From contig CANBVR010000002.1 in assembly GCA_947372965.1 (NCBI GenBank), forward strand, positions 1 through 60,646: a stretch of 60,646 nucleotides of DNA, given 5' to 3'. The DNA comes from Actinomycetota bacterium (GTDB taxonomy: Bacteria > Actinomycetota > Actinomycetes > Nanopelagicales > Nanopelagicaceae). Below are positions 24,148-34,609 of the stretch, piece by piece. Under the pieces are notes generated by a model. That model was given only the letters and a program-made list of their open reading frames with translations. It made no database searches and had not been told where the DNA came from. Position numbers and translations under genes: made by a program. Position 1 is the stretch's first letter. Each line of letters opens with the position of its first letter.

Positions 24148-27100
24148 GTGAGCGATAACTTCTTTGTTACCGCCATTGTGGTTTCTCACGATGGCGCCAG
24201 ATGGCTTGGTAAATCAATCTCGGCGATCATGAGCCAATCCCGTCCAGTTAATAGAATAATTGCGGTTGATAATGGTTCCCTAGATGGATCTGGAAAAATA
24301 ATTTCGCAACAAGGGATCACTGTCTTAAAAGGTGACCGCGATGCTGGATTCGGGGATGCCATAAACCTTGCCCTGGCACATTTGAATGAATCAAAAAATA
24401 ATGAAGAATTACTTTGGTTGCTTCACGATGATGTTGCTCCAACTAAAACAGCCCTTAAATACCTAATCGAGGGAATTGATGATAAACCTCAAGTCGCAAT
24501 AGTTGGCCCAAAACTTCGTGGCTGGTATGACCGGAACCATTTACTTGAATTAGGAATTAGCATTGCAGTTAATGGTGCACGTTGGACAGGCTTAGAAGAT
24601 GGCGAACAGGATCAGGGGCAATACGAGGAGCAACAAGAGGTGCTTGCCGTAAGTACTGCTGCGATGTTGGTGCGACGAAAAGTTTTTGAAGACCTTGGTG
24701 GTCTTGATCCAAATTTGGCTCTTTTTAGAGATGATGTTGACCTTGGGTGGCGGGCTCGCGTTGCGGGTTACTCAGTACTTACAGCGCCCAAGGCATTAGC
24801 TTTCCATGCCCAGGCTTCTGGAACAGAACGTAGAAATGTTGATGTAGAAGAAGCTTTTCTCCATCGCCCGAGATTATTAGATCGCCGTAACGCTGCCTAT
24901 GTGTTGTTGGTAAATGTTTCTTGGTGGTTAATTCCATGGGTATCCCTTCAACTAGTAGGTACGGCAGCAATCCGGGCAATCGGATATTTAATAGCTAAAT
25001 TGCCGGGCTATGCTGCAGATGAAGTAGCTGCGGTTGGAATTTTAATTATTAAACCAAGGGAAATACTTTCTGCCAGACAAAAACGTAAAACAAAGCGATT
25101 GCTTTCTTCAAGAATTGTTCGCGAATATATACCACCAAGAGGGAGTCAAATTCGACAAGCCTGGGAGCGCACAAGTCAAAGTATTTCTAAATGGCTTAAA
25201 CCAAATAATATAGACGAAGATATAAATGAACCGATGGGCTATGCCGATATTGGTATCATTGACGAAAGTTTTGATGATCAAGAATTAGCAACTGTTCCAC
25301 GAATCTCAAAATGGCAAACACTACGAAACCGTCCATTACTTGCTGGCTTGGGTTTAACGACTCTAGTTACCCTCATAGCTTCACGCAATCGTTTTGGGGC
25401 ACTTGCCGGTGGCGCACTTCCGATTGCGCATGCTGGCGCCTCTGATCTATTTACAAAATATGGTGAATCTTGGCATGTAGTTGGCATGGGCTCTGCCGCC
25501 CCAACGCCGCCCTGGTTAGCTTTAGTTGGATTGGCTTCTGGAGTAACACTCGGAAATGTCGGCGCTTTTATTTCGCTTCTATTTCTAATAACTCTTCCGC
25601 TTACATTCTTTGCAATGTATCGAGCCCTTAAGCGCCTTGATTTGTCAGTTTCCTTATCAGTCATCGGTGGACTTATTTACTCAATGTCACCAACAATTTG
25701 GGCCAGCATCAACGAAGGAAGACTCGGCACGATAGTCATATCCCTTGTCGCCCCAGCCTTTTTAGGAATTAGCAAGCCAACTTCAGATTTAGCTTCTAGA
25801 TCATGGCGCAAGGTATATCAAACCGCCCTATTTGCAGGTTTCATCGCCGCCTTCTCCAGCGCCTTTCTAACAATTTGGACCATAATTTCGATCTCCTTAA
25901 TTTCCATTGAATTAATTCAACGTCGTGATGAAATACGCCGACTAAATCCAATTACCTTCCTTATGACGACCGATCGTGAAAGATTAAAGAGGCTATTAGC
26001 TTTTGCAGTATTACCAGGACTTTTAAATTCGCCTTGGTCTCTATCTCTGATATTTCACCCAACGCAAATACTCCAAGATCCAGGCTTGCCATTAGCGGGC
26101 GTGGCGTTAAATAGAATTTTATTACTAAACCCAGGTGGGGCAACTGGAGTTCCACTATGGATTCTAAGCCCGGCAATACTCCTCTTAATTGCGGTTTTAT
26201 TAAGTGGAAGATTTAAATTAGAAAGTCTTACTGCGGTTGGAATTTTTGTAATTATTATAATTATCTCTAATCTCGGCACTTATGGCCACGGAAGTTCTGG
26301 CAACGTATGGGTCGGGACTCTTATAATTTTTCTAGAAATAATCCTGATAGGGCCGGCGCTAAAAATCTTTAGAGAATTAATCCCTAACTTAGCCAATTCC
26401 GATTTGGGGCTTGGCCACGTATTGACTGGGTTAATCACGGCAATTTCGATTTTTTCCGTAGGCGCCACAACTTTCTGGGCAATAACCACCGGAGCCAATT
26501 CACTAGTAAGGCAAGGTCAGGCCGAAGTTGTTCCTGCTTTTATTCAATCCTTAAGTGATACTTCAGGAAAACCGAAGACACTTGTAATCGGCAAGTCAGG
26601 CAGCCAGCTAATTTATTTTGTCTCTCGAGGTTCAGATCTGGAACTTGGTGATCCTGATGTAGCAGTTGCAACCCCACCAGAATTAGAAAGTGCAGTTGAG
26701 GATTTGATCAGTGGAGTTGGCATAAACTCAAGCAAAGTTATCGGTGCCTATGGAATTGCGTATCTATTTATAAAGAACCCAGCAGACCAAGCAGTTGTGA
26801 GAACGATTGATGGGATTGGTGGATTTACTCGAAGTTCTGCCACAACAGCTGGAGTTGTTTGGCGAGTTGTTGGTAGTAAATCTCGAGTTTCAATTACCGA
26901 CGCTACTGGCAAAGTATCCGCCGTGAATGCCAACAGCATAGGCGCGCAGGATAATATTTCAACCCCTGGAAATGTTGTTCTTGCGGAGAAATACGACAGT
27001 GGCTGGAAGGCCTTATTAAATGGCAAGAAGTTAGATTTAAAGAAATCTCCAATCGGACTTCCCTTTTTTCAGGCTCCGCAAGCCGGTACGTTAAATATTG

Positions 27101-27225
27101 TTCATGATGGAACTAAGCGCCGCGCGTTATTATCAATTGAGTTTATAACTTTGTTAACTGTAATAGTTCTCTCATTGCCTGCTGGTCGGCGCCGACGAGA
27201 AGTTCCAATTGAGGAGCTTGCGTGA
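24148..27225 (+). CDS. Large membrane glycosyltransferase, GT2 family
   Basis: The 1025-residue protein starts with a GT-A domain (about 1-260): VTAIVVSHDGARWL, a D-N-G nucleotide-binding turn (IAVDNGSLDGS), LLHDDVAP as the metal motif, and LFRDDVDLGWRARVAGY as the acceptor loop. A long membrane part follows with 12 or more hydrophobic segments (about 380-780), then an extracellular-looking beta-rich region and a final membrane helix before RRRREVP. Proteins of this build next to whiB2 and DUF5719 are conserved in actinobacteria and probably make an envelope glycan. Donor and acceptor are unknown. The start is GTG 24148, and the end overlaps the DUF5719 gene by 4 bases. Confidence 0.88.
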   Translation: MSDNFFVTAIVVSHDGARWLGKSISAIMSQSRPVNRIIAVDNGSLDGSGKIISQQGITVLKGDRDAGFGDAINLALAHLNESKNNEELLWLLHDDVAPTKTALKYLIEGIDDKPQVAIVGPKLRGWYDRNHLLELGISIAVNGARWTGLEDGEQDQGQYEEQQEVLAVSTAAMLVRRKVFEDLGGLDPNLALFRDDVDLGWRARVAGYSVLTAPKALAFHAQASGTERRNVDVEEAFLHRPRLLDRRNAAYVLLVNVSWWLIPWVSLQLVGTAAIRAIGYLIAKLPGYAADEVAAVGILIIKPREILSARQKRKTKRLLSSRIVREYIPPRGSQIRQAWERTSQSISKWLKPNNIDEDINEPMGYADIGIIDESFDDQELATVPRISKWQTLRNRPLLAGLGLTTLVTLIASRNRFGALAGGALPIAHAGASDLFTKYGESWHVVGMGSAAPTPPWLALVGLASGVTLGNVGAFISLLFLITLPLTFFAMYRALKRLDLSVSLSVIGGLIYSMSPTIWASINEGRLGTIVISLVAPAFLGISKPTSDLASRSWRKVYQTALFAGFIAAFSSAFLTIWTIISISLISIELIQRRDEIRRLNPITFLMTTDRERLKRLLAFAVLPGLLNSPWSLSLIFHPTQILQDPGLPLAGVALNRILLLNPGGATGVPLWILSPAILLLIAVLLSGRFKLESLTAVGIFVIIIIISNLGTYGHGSSGNVWVGTLIIFLEIILIGPALKIFRELIPNLANSDLGLGHVLTGLITAISIFSVGATTFWAITTGANSLVRQGQAEVVPAFIQSLSDTSGKPKTLVIGKSGSQLIYFVSRGSDLELGDPDVAVATPPELESAVEDLISGVGINSSKVIGAYGIAYLFIKNPADQAVVRTIDGIGGFTRSSATTAGVVWRVVGSKSRVSITDATGKVSAVNANSIGAQDNISTPGNVVLAEKYDSGWKALLNGKKLDLKKSPIGLPFFQAPQAGTLNIVHDGTKRRALLSIEFITLLTVIVLSLPAGRRRREVPIEELA

Positions 27226-28517
27226 GAACTCTAAGTAGATCAACTCTTCTAGCAATTGTGTTAGTTATAGCTGTAATTCTTGGAGTTGGTGCCACTCAAA
27301 AAGCGGAGACTGGCATTCAAACTGTCGCAAAGTTTCCAGCCACAGTTTGCCCTTCAAATCTAGGAGATGGCACCTCAACTGCTGTGCTGCCTAACTCAAA
27401 AGTGCTTATCAGAAGTATTCCAACTAAAAATAATAAATTAGTAGTAGCCGGTAGAACAAATTTCCAAGTAGGTAATAAGGCGTTGTTTGTCGATGGAAAT
27501 CAAACCACTTCAATCTCAGTTACTCGCGGAAGCTCTGGCTGGCTTGCTACGGCAACTTGCGTAGTTAGTGAAAGTGATCAATGGTTTGTTGGAGGTTCCG
27601 GATCTCTAACAAGTAGAGCCGAACTAGATATCGTAAATAGCGGTCTGAGTAGTTCAGTTGTGGATTTATTTGTGTTTACCTCAAAAGGGCCGCTGCCTTT
27701 AATCTCTAAAGTAATCCCGGCAAATTCAGAGAAGAGTATTTTGATCGATTCCCTGGCTCCGGGGGAAGATTTAGTTGCCATACATGCCGTTACAAGGTCT
27801 GGCCGCGTCTCCACCTTCTTTTTAGATCAACGTAAAAAGGGACTTCGATCCCTTGGTGCAGATTTTGTTTTTGATAGCGGCGCCCCAGCAAATCACCTTG
27901 AGATACCAGCCATTTTAAATATTGGAAAGAGCAAGAACGCTGGAGTGCAAACTTTAAGAGTCTTGGCGCCGGGGGCTGTTGATGCAACGATTAAATCTAC
28001 GATCATTTCTACAGATGGGGCATTCGCACCAATTGAATTGGATAACAAAGTTATCAAGCATGGAAATGTCACTGATCTAACTTTTAGCCCAGTTCTTTCT
28101 GGATCTGCTTATGCCCTTGTCATTGATTCAGATGTGCCTGTGGTGGCATCAGTGCACACCGTTATTAATGGCGAGTTTTCATGGGCCAACTCAGTAAAGC
28201 CATTTACAAATGTCACAATGAATCTAGGTGGATTAACGCCAAGAGTTCTTTTCCAAGGAAAGTCAGTATCAGTAGGAATTTCATGGATTGATATAAATGG
28301 CAAAGTTGGTAGCGCTTTGGTGTCAGGATCTGACTTTGCCGGATGGACCCCCAAAACTGGAGTGCGGCGCGTTACCTTCGTTAATAACAGTGCCAGCTAT
28401 GGCGCTATCCTCTTTACTGGAGCGGGGCAGATTTCTAATTTGCCAGTAGCGCCAGGTGCGGTTTTGGAGAGTGCGGCAATTCCTCAGGCAGACGCGCGCG
28501 TTATTTCAAGACGCTAA
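27222..28517 (+). CDS. DUF5719-family membrane-anchored exported protein
   Basis: The 431-residue protein has one N-terminal hydrophobic segment (residues 7-24) and then a beta-rich extracellular region with a pair of cysteines (PATVCPSN and TATCVVSES) that could form a disulfide. The C-terminus ends with RVISRR. This matches the actinobacterial DUF5719 family, always beside a large GT2 glycosyltransferase; function unknown. The GTG start overlaps the glycosyltransferase stop (GTGA), so the two are made together and likely act as one envelope module. Confidence 0.83.
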   Translation: MRTLSRSTLLAIVLVIAVILGVGATQKAETGIQTVAKFPATVCPSNLGDGTSTAVLPNSKVLIRSIPTKNNKLVVAGRTNFQVGNKALFVDGNQTTSISVTRGSSGWLATATCVVSESDQWFVGGSGSLTSRAELDIVNSGLSSSVVDLFVFTSKGPLPLISKVIPANSEKSILIDSLAPGEDLVAIHAVTRSGRVSTFFLDQRKKGLRSLGADFVFDSGAPANHLEIPAILNIGKSKNAGVQTLRVLAPGAVDATIKSTIISTDGAFAPIELDNKVIKHGNVTDLTFSPVLSGSAYALVIDSDVPVVASVHTVINGEFSWANSVKPFTNVTMNLGGLTPRVLFQGKSVSVGISWIDINGKVGSALVSGSDFAGWTPKTGVRRVTFVNNSASYGAILFTGAGQISNLPVAPGAVLESAAIPQADARVISRR

Positions 28518-28557
28518 ATCCCAAACTTTTAACTAGTAACGCACTAACCTCTTTTTC

Positions 28558-28950
28558 ATGAGTAAAGTGCAAACAGGTGCCACCCGGATGGGTCGCTTCT
28601 GTTCCCGCGCGGGTTGCCGCCAACTAGCAACAAAAACTCTTACCTATATATATTCGGATTCCACTGCGGTGCTTGGGCCTCTTGCTACATTCGCCGAACC
28701 ACATGCGTACGATCTTTGCATTCAACACAGCGAACGTATGAGTGCGCCAGTTGGTTGGACTGTTTTGAAACAAGAACCTCTTGAAGAAAATAGTGGGCCA
28801 AGTAGTGATGACTTGATGGCTATAGCTGACGCAGTTCGAGAAGTCGGGAGTCGAAATTTGCCGACCGAAGAAAAAGATTCACAGCTTTCAAATATTGTTC
28901 CGCAGGAAATTGGTCGCCGCGGCCATCTGCGCGCTATTCCTAATAGCTAA
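28558..28950 (+). CDS. DUF3499 family putative zinc-binding protein
   Basis: The 130-residue protein has the conserved start RFCSRAGCRQLATKTLTY and AEPHAYDLCIQHSERM, with Cys and His pairs arranged as in a small zinc finger, followed by WTVLKQEP and a less conserved acidic tail. The DUF3499 family is actinobacterial, of unknown function, and lies next to whiB2 and phosphomannomutase in mycobacteria and Streptomyces, as here. The next gene starts 21 bases downstream. Confidence 0.9.
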   Translation: MSKVQTGATRMGRFCSRAGCRQLATKTLTYIYSDSTAVLGPLATFAEPHAYDLCIQHSERMSAPVGWTVLKQEPLEENSGPSSDDLMAIADAVREVGSRNLPTEEKDSQLSNIVPQEIGRRGHLRAIPNS

Positions 28951-28971
28951 TTCGCAAGATAGATTAAACCT

Positions 28972-30345
28972 ATGTTTAAGCCAGAGTTCTTAAATTCTAT
29001 TATTAAGGCCTATGACGTTCGTGGCTTGGTGGATTCCCAAGTAACTCCAGATTTCACCTTTGCCCTTGGTGGCGCCTTTGCTAAATTTCTTCAGGAAGAG
29101 CGGGAACCAGGTTGCGTTGTTATTGGTGAAGATATGCGTCCTTCATCCCCAGCACTTGCCTCCGCCTTCGCCGATGGCGTAACTTCGCAAGGGCTTGATG
29201 TAATCAGAATTGGTTTAGCTTCCACCGATATGTTGTATTTTGCCTCGGGCAAATTGAATATGCCAGGTGCGATGTTTACTGCAAGCCATAATCCGGCGGC
29301 CTATAACGGAATCAAACTCTGCAAGAGTGCGGCGCAGCCGATTGGTCAAGAGTCTGGATTATTGCGAATAAAAGATTTACTCACCACTGGTATTCCCATC
29401 TCCAACTTTTCAGTTGGAAAGAGTACTGATCAGAATTTACTTGATGATTATGTTGAATTTCTTCTCTCGCTTTTTCCCGAAATCGAGCTCGCTAAAAGAA
29501 GGCTAAAAGTTGTAATCGATGCCGGAAATGGAATGGCTGGGTACACCGCTCCCGCCGTAATGAAGAGGCTCAATGTAGAAGTAATTCCTATGTACTTTGA
29601 ATTAGATGGAAATTTCCCAAACCACGAAGCCAATCCGATTGAGCCAAAAAATTTGGTAGATCTGCAAAAACGCGTTAAAAATGAGGGGGCTGATTTAGGT
29701 CTTGCCTTTGATGGTGATGCTGATCGCTGTTTCTTGGTAGATGAAAATTCAGATCTCGTAAATCCATCAGCGCTAACATCTTTAATTGCAGTACGTGAGT
29801 TAAAGCGCAAGCCGGGTTCAACTATTATCTACAATCTGATTTCTTCGAAGGCAGTACCTGAAGTTGTGGCCGAAAATGGTGGAAAGTCTCTCCGTTCCCG
29901 AGTTGGCCATTCATATATAAAGAAGATGATGGCGCAATCCGGTGCAATCTTTGGTGGCGAACATTCTGGCCATTTTTATTTTGCTGATTTTTGGCGTGCT
30001 GATTCAGGAATGTTGGCGGCCTTATTTGCACTAACGAGTTTGGCTTCGACTAAGAAATCACTCTCTTCACTACTGAAAGAATTTAATCGTTATAGCGCCT
30101 CTGGAGAAATTAACTCGGTCGTAACTGATATCCCCGCAACACTTAAGGCAATCATTGATAAATATGGGGTAGACCATGAGATCGATGAACTCGATGGAAT
30201 CACAGTTACAGGCCTTAAGTACTGGTTTAACGTTCGCGCCTCAAATACCGAACCGCTTCTACGGCTAAATGTTGAGGGCAACACCACAGCAATCATGGAA
30301 GCAACGCGGGACGCTGTATTAGCAATCATTACGGCAAAGCGATAA
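28972..30345 (+). CDS. manB: Phosphomannomutase/phosphoglucomutase
   Basis: The 457-residue alpha-D-phosphohexomutase has all four functional loops: the phosphoserine loop TASHNPAAYNG, the metal loop DGDADRC, the sugar-binding GGEHSGH and the phosphate-binding RASNTEPLLRLN. It interconverts mannose-6-phosphate and mannose-1-phosphate (or the glucose pair). The GDP-mannose-forming enzyme at 22.66 kb is close by, so mannosylated envelope products are a likely end point. The position beside DUF3499 and upstream of ahcY is the conserved actinobacterial order. Confidence 0.92.
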   Translation: MFKPEFLNSIIKAYDVRGLVDSQVTPDFTFALGGAFAKFLQEEREPGCVVIGEDMRPSSPALASAFADGVTSQGLDVIRIGLASTDMLYFASGKLNMPGAMFTASHNPAAYNGIKLCKSAAQPIGQESGLLRIKDLLTTGIPISNFSVGKSTDQNLLDDYVEFLLSLFPEIELAKRRLKVVIDAGNGMAGYTAPAVMKRLNVEVIPMYFELDGNFPNHEANPIEPKNLVDLQKRVKNEGADLGLAFDGDADRCFLVDENSDLVNPSALTSLIAVRELKRKPGSTIIYNLISSKAVPEVVAENGGKSLRSRVGHSYIKKMMAQSGAIFGGEHSGHFYFADFWRADSGMLAALFALTSLASTKKSLSSLLKEFNRYSASGEINSVVTDIPATLKAIIDKYGVDHEIDELDGITVTGLKYWFNVRASNTEPLLRLNVEGNTTAIMEATRDAVLAIITAKR

Positions 30346-30405
30346 CCTAAGGGCTCTTATATTCTTACGAGAAGCCTCTCAGACTTATTGCTTTAGGAGT
30401 CATTT

Positions 30406-31689
30406 ATGACCACAGATCTAAAAGTAGATATCAAGCACGATATTGCTGATGCATCTCTTGCTGAACAAGGAAAAAAGCGTATTGAATGGGCAGAGCGCAA
30501 TATGCCTGTGCTTGCACAAATTCGTGCTCGCTTTGAAAAGGAGCAACCTTTCAAAGGCGTAAGAATTGCAGCATGTATGCACGTGACAACTGAGACTGCA
30601 AACTTGATGCGCGCACTCAAGGCTGGTGGCGCTGAGTTAGCGCTTTGTGCTTCAAATCCACTTTCAACACAAGATGACACCGCTGCAGCTTTGGTTCACG
30701 AATACGGCATTAGCGTATTTGCCCGCAATGCAGTTGCGCGTGAAGGCTATTACTCACACATAAATGCTTCTTTAGATGTAAAGCCACACTTGGTATTTGA
30801 TGATGGTTGCGACTTGGTTAATACCTTGCACACCACTCGTACCGAACTAATTGGCGACATCATTGGTGGTTGCGAAGAGACAACAACGGGCGTTATTCGT
30901 TTGAGCCAAATGGCAAAAGATGGCGCGCTTAAATTCCCAATGATTGCCGTAAATGACACCGATACAAAGCACATGTTCGACAACCGCTTTGGAACCGGCC
31001 AATCAACTATGGATGCGATTTTCCGCTCAACTAATACTCTAGTTGCGGGCAAAACTCTTGTCGTGGCTGGTTTTGGTTACTGCGGTAAAGGTGTTGCAGA
31101 ACGTGCCAAGGGCATGGGCGCAGATGTAATTGTTACGGAAATTGATCCAACCAAGGCGCTAGATGCTTTGATGCAGGGTTACCGAGTTATGCCAATGACC
31201 GAAGCTGCTAAGTACGGAGATATTTACGTAACCGTCACAGGTAACCGCGATGTTCTTCGCGAAGAACATTTCAAGGTGATGAAAGATGGGGCAATTCTTT
31301 CAAATGCCGGCCACTTTGATATTGAAATTGATGTTGCATGGCTCGAGCAAAATGCCAAGACAAAGAATGCAAAGATGCGTCACCAAACTGACGAGTATGT
31401 CCTTGCTGATGGTCGTCGAATTCTTCTTCTCGCTGAAGGTCGCTTAGTTAACCTTGGAGCGGCAGAAGGACACCCAGCATCTGTAATGGACATGTCTTTC
31501 TCCGACCAAGCACTTACTGCTGAGTACCTTCTTAAGGCTGCAGCCTCACTAGGTGCTGGACTACACAATGTTCCAACCGAAATTGATAAAGAAGTTGCTC
31601 GTCTTAAGTTGGAGAGCATGGGCTCAACAATTGACAAGCTAACTCCAGCACAAGAGCTTTACCTTAACTCTTGGGAGCACGGCAGCTAA
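30406..31689 (+). CDS. ahcY: S-adenosylhomocysteine hydrolase
   Basis: The 427-residue protein has [14 protein letters not shown], the catalytic/substrate segments [16 protein letters not shown] and [11 protein letters not shown], and the NAD-binding [18 protein letters not shown]. It splits S-adenosylhomocysteine into adenosine and homocysteine, clearing the inhibitor left by methylation and feeding the methionine cycle. At 427 residues it is the short form, without the roughly 40-residue insertion of plant-type and mycobacterial enzymes. AGGAG lies before the ATG, and its stop overlaps the mtrA start by one base (TAATG). Confidence 0.96.
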   Translation: MTTDLKVDIKHDIADASLAEQGKKRIEWAERNMPVLAQIRARFEKEQPFKGVRIAACMHVTTETANLMRALKAGGAELALCASNPLSTQDDTAAALVHEYGISVFARNAVAREGYYSHINASLDVKPHLVFDDGCDLVNTLHTTRTELIGDIIGGCEETTTGVIRLSQMAKDGALKFPMIAVNDTDTKHMFDNRFGTGQSTMDAIFRSTNTLVAGKTLVVAGFGYCGKGVAERAKGMGADVIVTEIDPTKALDALMQGYRVMPMTEAAKYGDIYVTVTGNRDVLREEHFKVMKDGAILSNAGHFDIEIDVAWLEQNAKTKNAKMRHQTDEYVLADGRRILLLAEGRLVNLGAAEGHPASVMDMSFSDQALTAEYLLKAAASLGAGLHNVPTEIDKEVARLKLESMGSTIDKLTPAQELYLNSWEHGS

Positions 31690-32375
31690 TGACTCTGATC
31701 ATGGTTGTCGATGATGACCAAGATCTCGGTGAGATGTTGGGAATTGTTCTCAACGGCGCTGGGTATGAAGTTGATTTAGTAAGTCGCGGTGATCAAGTCA
31801 TGGAGTTGTTCACCGCGCAAAATCCCGATCTGGTTTTACTTGACGTTATGTTGCCAGGAATCGACGGGGTTGAAGTATGTAAGTTGATCCGCGAAAAATC
31901 TATGGTTCCAATCGTTATGTTGACAGCTAAGGGTGATACCCAAGATGTGGTTGCTGGCCTGGAAGCTGGGGCGGATGACTATATGGTCAAACCATTCAAC
32001 CCATCTGAGTTAGTTGCCCGAATTAAAGTGCGGTTGCGTCGAAATAGCGCCGACGTCACCTCTGCACTTCGAATTGGAAATATTGAAATTGATCAGATCG
32101 CTCACTCAATTGTCCGAGAAGGGCAGAGCGTTCCTCTTACAAGACTTGAATTTGATTTACTTGTGGCGCTAGCTAAAGAGCCTGGACGCGTATTTACCCG
32201 CGAAGCCTTACTTAGCGAAGTCTGGGGATATCGCCCAGCAACCGATACCCGCCTTGTGAATGTGCATATTCAACGGTTACGTTCAAAGGTTGAAGCCGAT
32301 CCAGAGAACCCAAAGATTATTCTCACCGTACGAGGTGTCGGATATAAGGCTGGAGTTCCCGGAAGCGCAGAGTGA
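31689..32375 (+). CDS. mtrA: MtrA response regulator (OmpR/PhoB family)
   Basis: The 228-residue regulator has a receiver domain with acidic residues in VVDDD, the phosphoacceptor Asp52 in LLDVMLPGIDG, and conserved TAK and KPF motifs. A winged-helix DNA-binding domain (about 130-225) carries SEVWGYRPATDTRLVNVHIQRLR. MtrA works with MtrB to control cell-division and peptidoglycan genes in actinobacteria. ATG 31689 overlaps the ahcY stop and gives the usual start [10 protein letters not shown]. mtrB follows 5 bases later. No GTCACA-type MtrA repeats were noticed upstream. Confidence 0.95.
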   Translation: MTLIMVVDDDQDLGEMLGIVLNGAGYEVDLVSRGDQVMELFTAQNPDLVLLDVMLPGIDGVEVCKLIREKSMVPIVMLTAKGDTQDVVAGLEAGADDYMVKPFNPSELVARIKVRLRRNSADVTSALRIGNIEIDQIAHSIVREGQSVPLTRLEFDLLVALAKEPGRVFTREALLSEVWGYRPATDTRLVNVHIQRLRSKVEADPENPKIILTVRGVGYKAGVPGSAE

Positions 32376-32380
32376 GCTAG

Positions 32381-33907
32381 ATGTTTCAACGTTGGCGCCG
32401 CTCGCTAGTTTTACGTGTAACTTTCACAATCGTTGCACTTTCGATGATAATTATTTGGCTAATTGGATCCGCACTTTTTAATCAAATCTCAGCTGGTATT
32501 TTTAAAGAAAAGCTCAACATTTCGGTTGCTGATGCAACCTCTACCGCCAGATCCACTCAATTACAGCTTTCAATCGCGCAATACCAAGATCGCGCAACGG
32601 TAAAGATGATTATTAATGAAATATTGGCGGTACCTTCGGTAAGTGGAAGCACTGCCGGCCGCGAAATTGCCTTGTTTCCATTTCCAGGAAACTCAAGCTC
32701 AGTAAATTATCGTGGCACATCTAATTTAATGTCAGCGACTTCCGTAACGGAAGAATTTCGAGCCAAAACTCGAGTTTCGAAAGGAGCAATCTGGGAACGG
32801 ACCGACCTAAAGTACTTGGGTGGAAAAGTTGAAAAGGCGATTGTCGTTGGAAATGTTTTACAGATTCCTAACGCTGGAAAATATGAGTTGTACGTCCTAT
32901 TTAGTTTGACTCAACAAAACGCTACCTTGACATTGATCGGTCAGGCACTTTGGCTAACCGGATTGATTCTCTCGCTCTTACTTGGTCTTATTTCTTGGCT
33001 AGTTCTGCGCCAATTGATTGCGCCAATCCGAGATGCTGCTCGAATTGCTGAAGAAGTTACAGCTGGCGATCTGGACCAGCGGATGGATATTCGCGGAGAG
33101 GATGAAATAGCTCGCCTTGGATATGCATTCAACGAAATGGCAGTGACGCTAAAGCAGCAGATTTCTCGCCTTGAAAATCTCTCCAGACTCCAACAACGTT
33201 TCGTATCAGATGTCACGCACGAGCTTCGAACGCCACTAACCACTATGCGTATGGCATCCCAGGTTTTGTATTCCGCAAAGGAAAATTTCGAACCAGCCGT
33301 GGCGAGAAGTGCTGAATTACTGGCTTCTCAGATAGATCGCTTTGAAGCTCTCTTAAATGACCTTCTCGAGGTTAGCCGCTTTGATGCCGAAGCAGCTGTT
33401 ATGGAGATTAAAGCAGTTGATATCGTCGCATTGGTTAGGGAAGCGATTGATTATGTTCACCCAAGCCAAGAGCGAATTATTAACTTAAATGTTCCAAGTG
33501 GAGAAATACTTATAGATGTTGACCCCCGTAGAATTCAAAGAATTCTTCGTAATTTATTGACCAATGCGATTGATCACCGGGAAGAAAAATCAATTGACAT
33601 CACAATTGCCCAGACCGAATCAGATTTAGCAATCGGAGTTCGAGACTATGGAATTGGCTTCAATAATAAGGATCGCTCTTCACTCTTTGAGAGATTTTGG
33701 CGCGCAGATCCATCAAGAGCTCGAGTACGAGGTGGCACTGGGTTAGGCCTCTCGATTGCACTTGAAGATACCAAATTGCACCAAGGCAAGTTAGAAGCGT
33801 GGGGTCTGCCAGGAAAGGGAGCACACTTTGTGCTGACTTTGCCAAAATTTGCCGGCGGAACTATTAGTTCTACACCAATTCAAGTTATCCCAAGAGGCGA
33901 ATTTTAA
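32381..33907 (+). CDS. mtrB: MtrB sensor histidine kinase
   Basis: The 508-residue kinase has a transmembrane helix near residues 15-38, an extracellular sensor region to about 185, a second helix (about 187-210), a HAMP domain, HisKA with DVTHELRTPLTTMR (His280) and HATPase motifs NLLTNAIDH, RDYGIGF and GGTGLGLSI. It should phosphorylate MtrA. In most actinobacteria lpqB, encoding an MtrB-associated lipoprotein, follows directly; here comF does. The length and domains are complete. Confidence 0.95.
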   Translation: MFQRWRRSLVLRVTFTIVALSMIIIWLIGSALFNQISAGIFKEKLNISVADATSTARSTQLQLSIAQYQDRATVKMIINEILAVPSVSGSTAGREIALFPFPGNSSSVNYRGTSNLMSATSVTEEFRAKTRVSKGAIWERTDLKYLGGKVEKAIVVGNVLQIPNAGKYELYVLFSLTQQNATLTLIGQALWLTGLILSLLLGLISWLVLRQLIAPIRDAARIAEEVTAGDLDQRMDIRGEDEIARLGYAFNEMAVTLKQQISRLENLSRLQQRFVSDVTHELRTPLTTMRMASQVLYSAKENFEPAVARSAELLASQIDRFEALLNDLLEVSRFDAEAAVMEIKAVDIVALVREAIDYVHPSQERIINLNVPSGEILIDVDPRRIQRILRNLLTNAIDHREEKSIDITIAQTESDLAIGVRDYGIGFNNKDRSSLFERFWRADPSRARVRGGTGLGLSIALEDTKLHQGKLEAWGLPGKGAHFVLTLPKFAGGTISSTPIQVIPRGEF

Positions 33908-33943
33908 AAACTTTCATTACTTCCTTTGCTAGAGAATTTGCCT

Positions 33944-34609
33944 ATGTGGAATTCTCTGCGCACGTTACCTAACCTACTTTTTCCACAAAGTTGTCTTGGA
34001 TGTGGAAGATTGGGAAATGATATTTGCTTGGATTGCAATGCCCAGATAAGAACACCGGCCCTTTCAATTAATAAAATGGGCGTAGATATATTTGCTGGTT
34101 TTCGATTTTCCCCACTTGCCTCCAGGATCGTACTTGCCGCTAAAGAGGACAACAATGTGGCTGCTAGGGAAATCTTGGCGCAGGCACTTGGAAGATCCTT
34201 GGAGTTTGCAATTAGAAGGTTAGATATTTCCAGAGAAAGAAATGATCTCTATTTGATCCCAATCCCATCTCGAAATAGCGCTAATAGAAGTCGGGGCTAT
34301 TTACATACACTTCTACTTGCCAGGGCGGTAATTCGAGAATCAGAAAGAGGCAATTTCTCTATTTTAAATTGCTTAGAACACTCGAGAAGGGTAAAAGATC
34401 AATCTAAATTAAATATTGATCAGCGAGTTCGGAATATGGCGCATTCCATAATTGTTAAAGAGAATGTGAATCTAGAGAAATTAACTTGCGCCCAGGTGCT
34501 TCTTCTTGATGACTTGGTCACCACTGGGTCGACTGTAAGGGCCGCCCAAAGCGCCTTAGCGGAGCGAGGAATCGGCATCCTGGGGGCGGTTGCCTCGTGT
34601 GCGAGCTAA
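33944..34609 (+). CDS. ComF-family phosphoribosyltransferase-like protein
   Basis: The protein of about 221 residues has an N-terminal zinc-type segment CLGCGRLGNDICLDC and a C-terminal PRTase domain with the PRPP-binding motif LLLDDLVTTGSTVRAA. ComF proteins help single-stranded DNA uptake or processing during transformation, though many members have no tested function. The C-terminal sequence SRGYLHTLLLARAV also fits. ATG 33944 has a weak AGAG upstream; TTG 33926 would add six residues. The order mtrB-comF-secA follows the mycobacterial locus with lpqB and hpf missing. Confidence 0.86.
   Translation: MWNSLRTLPNLLFPQSCLGCGRLGNDICLDCNAQIRTPALSINKMGVDIFAGFRFSPLASRIVLAAKEDNNVAAREILAQALGRSLEFAIRRLDISRERNDLYLIPIPSRNSANRSRGYLHTLLLARAVIRESERGNFSILNCLEHSRRVKDQSKLNIDQRVRNMAHSIIVKENVNLEKLTCAQVLLLDDLVTTGSTVRAAQSALAERGIGILGAVASCAS

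Noticed and set aside
25278-25664. Reverse-strand frame of 128 residues within the GT2 gene
   Set aside because: Opposite the continuous membrane region of the glycosyltransferase; no motif seen.
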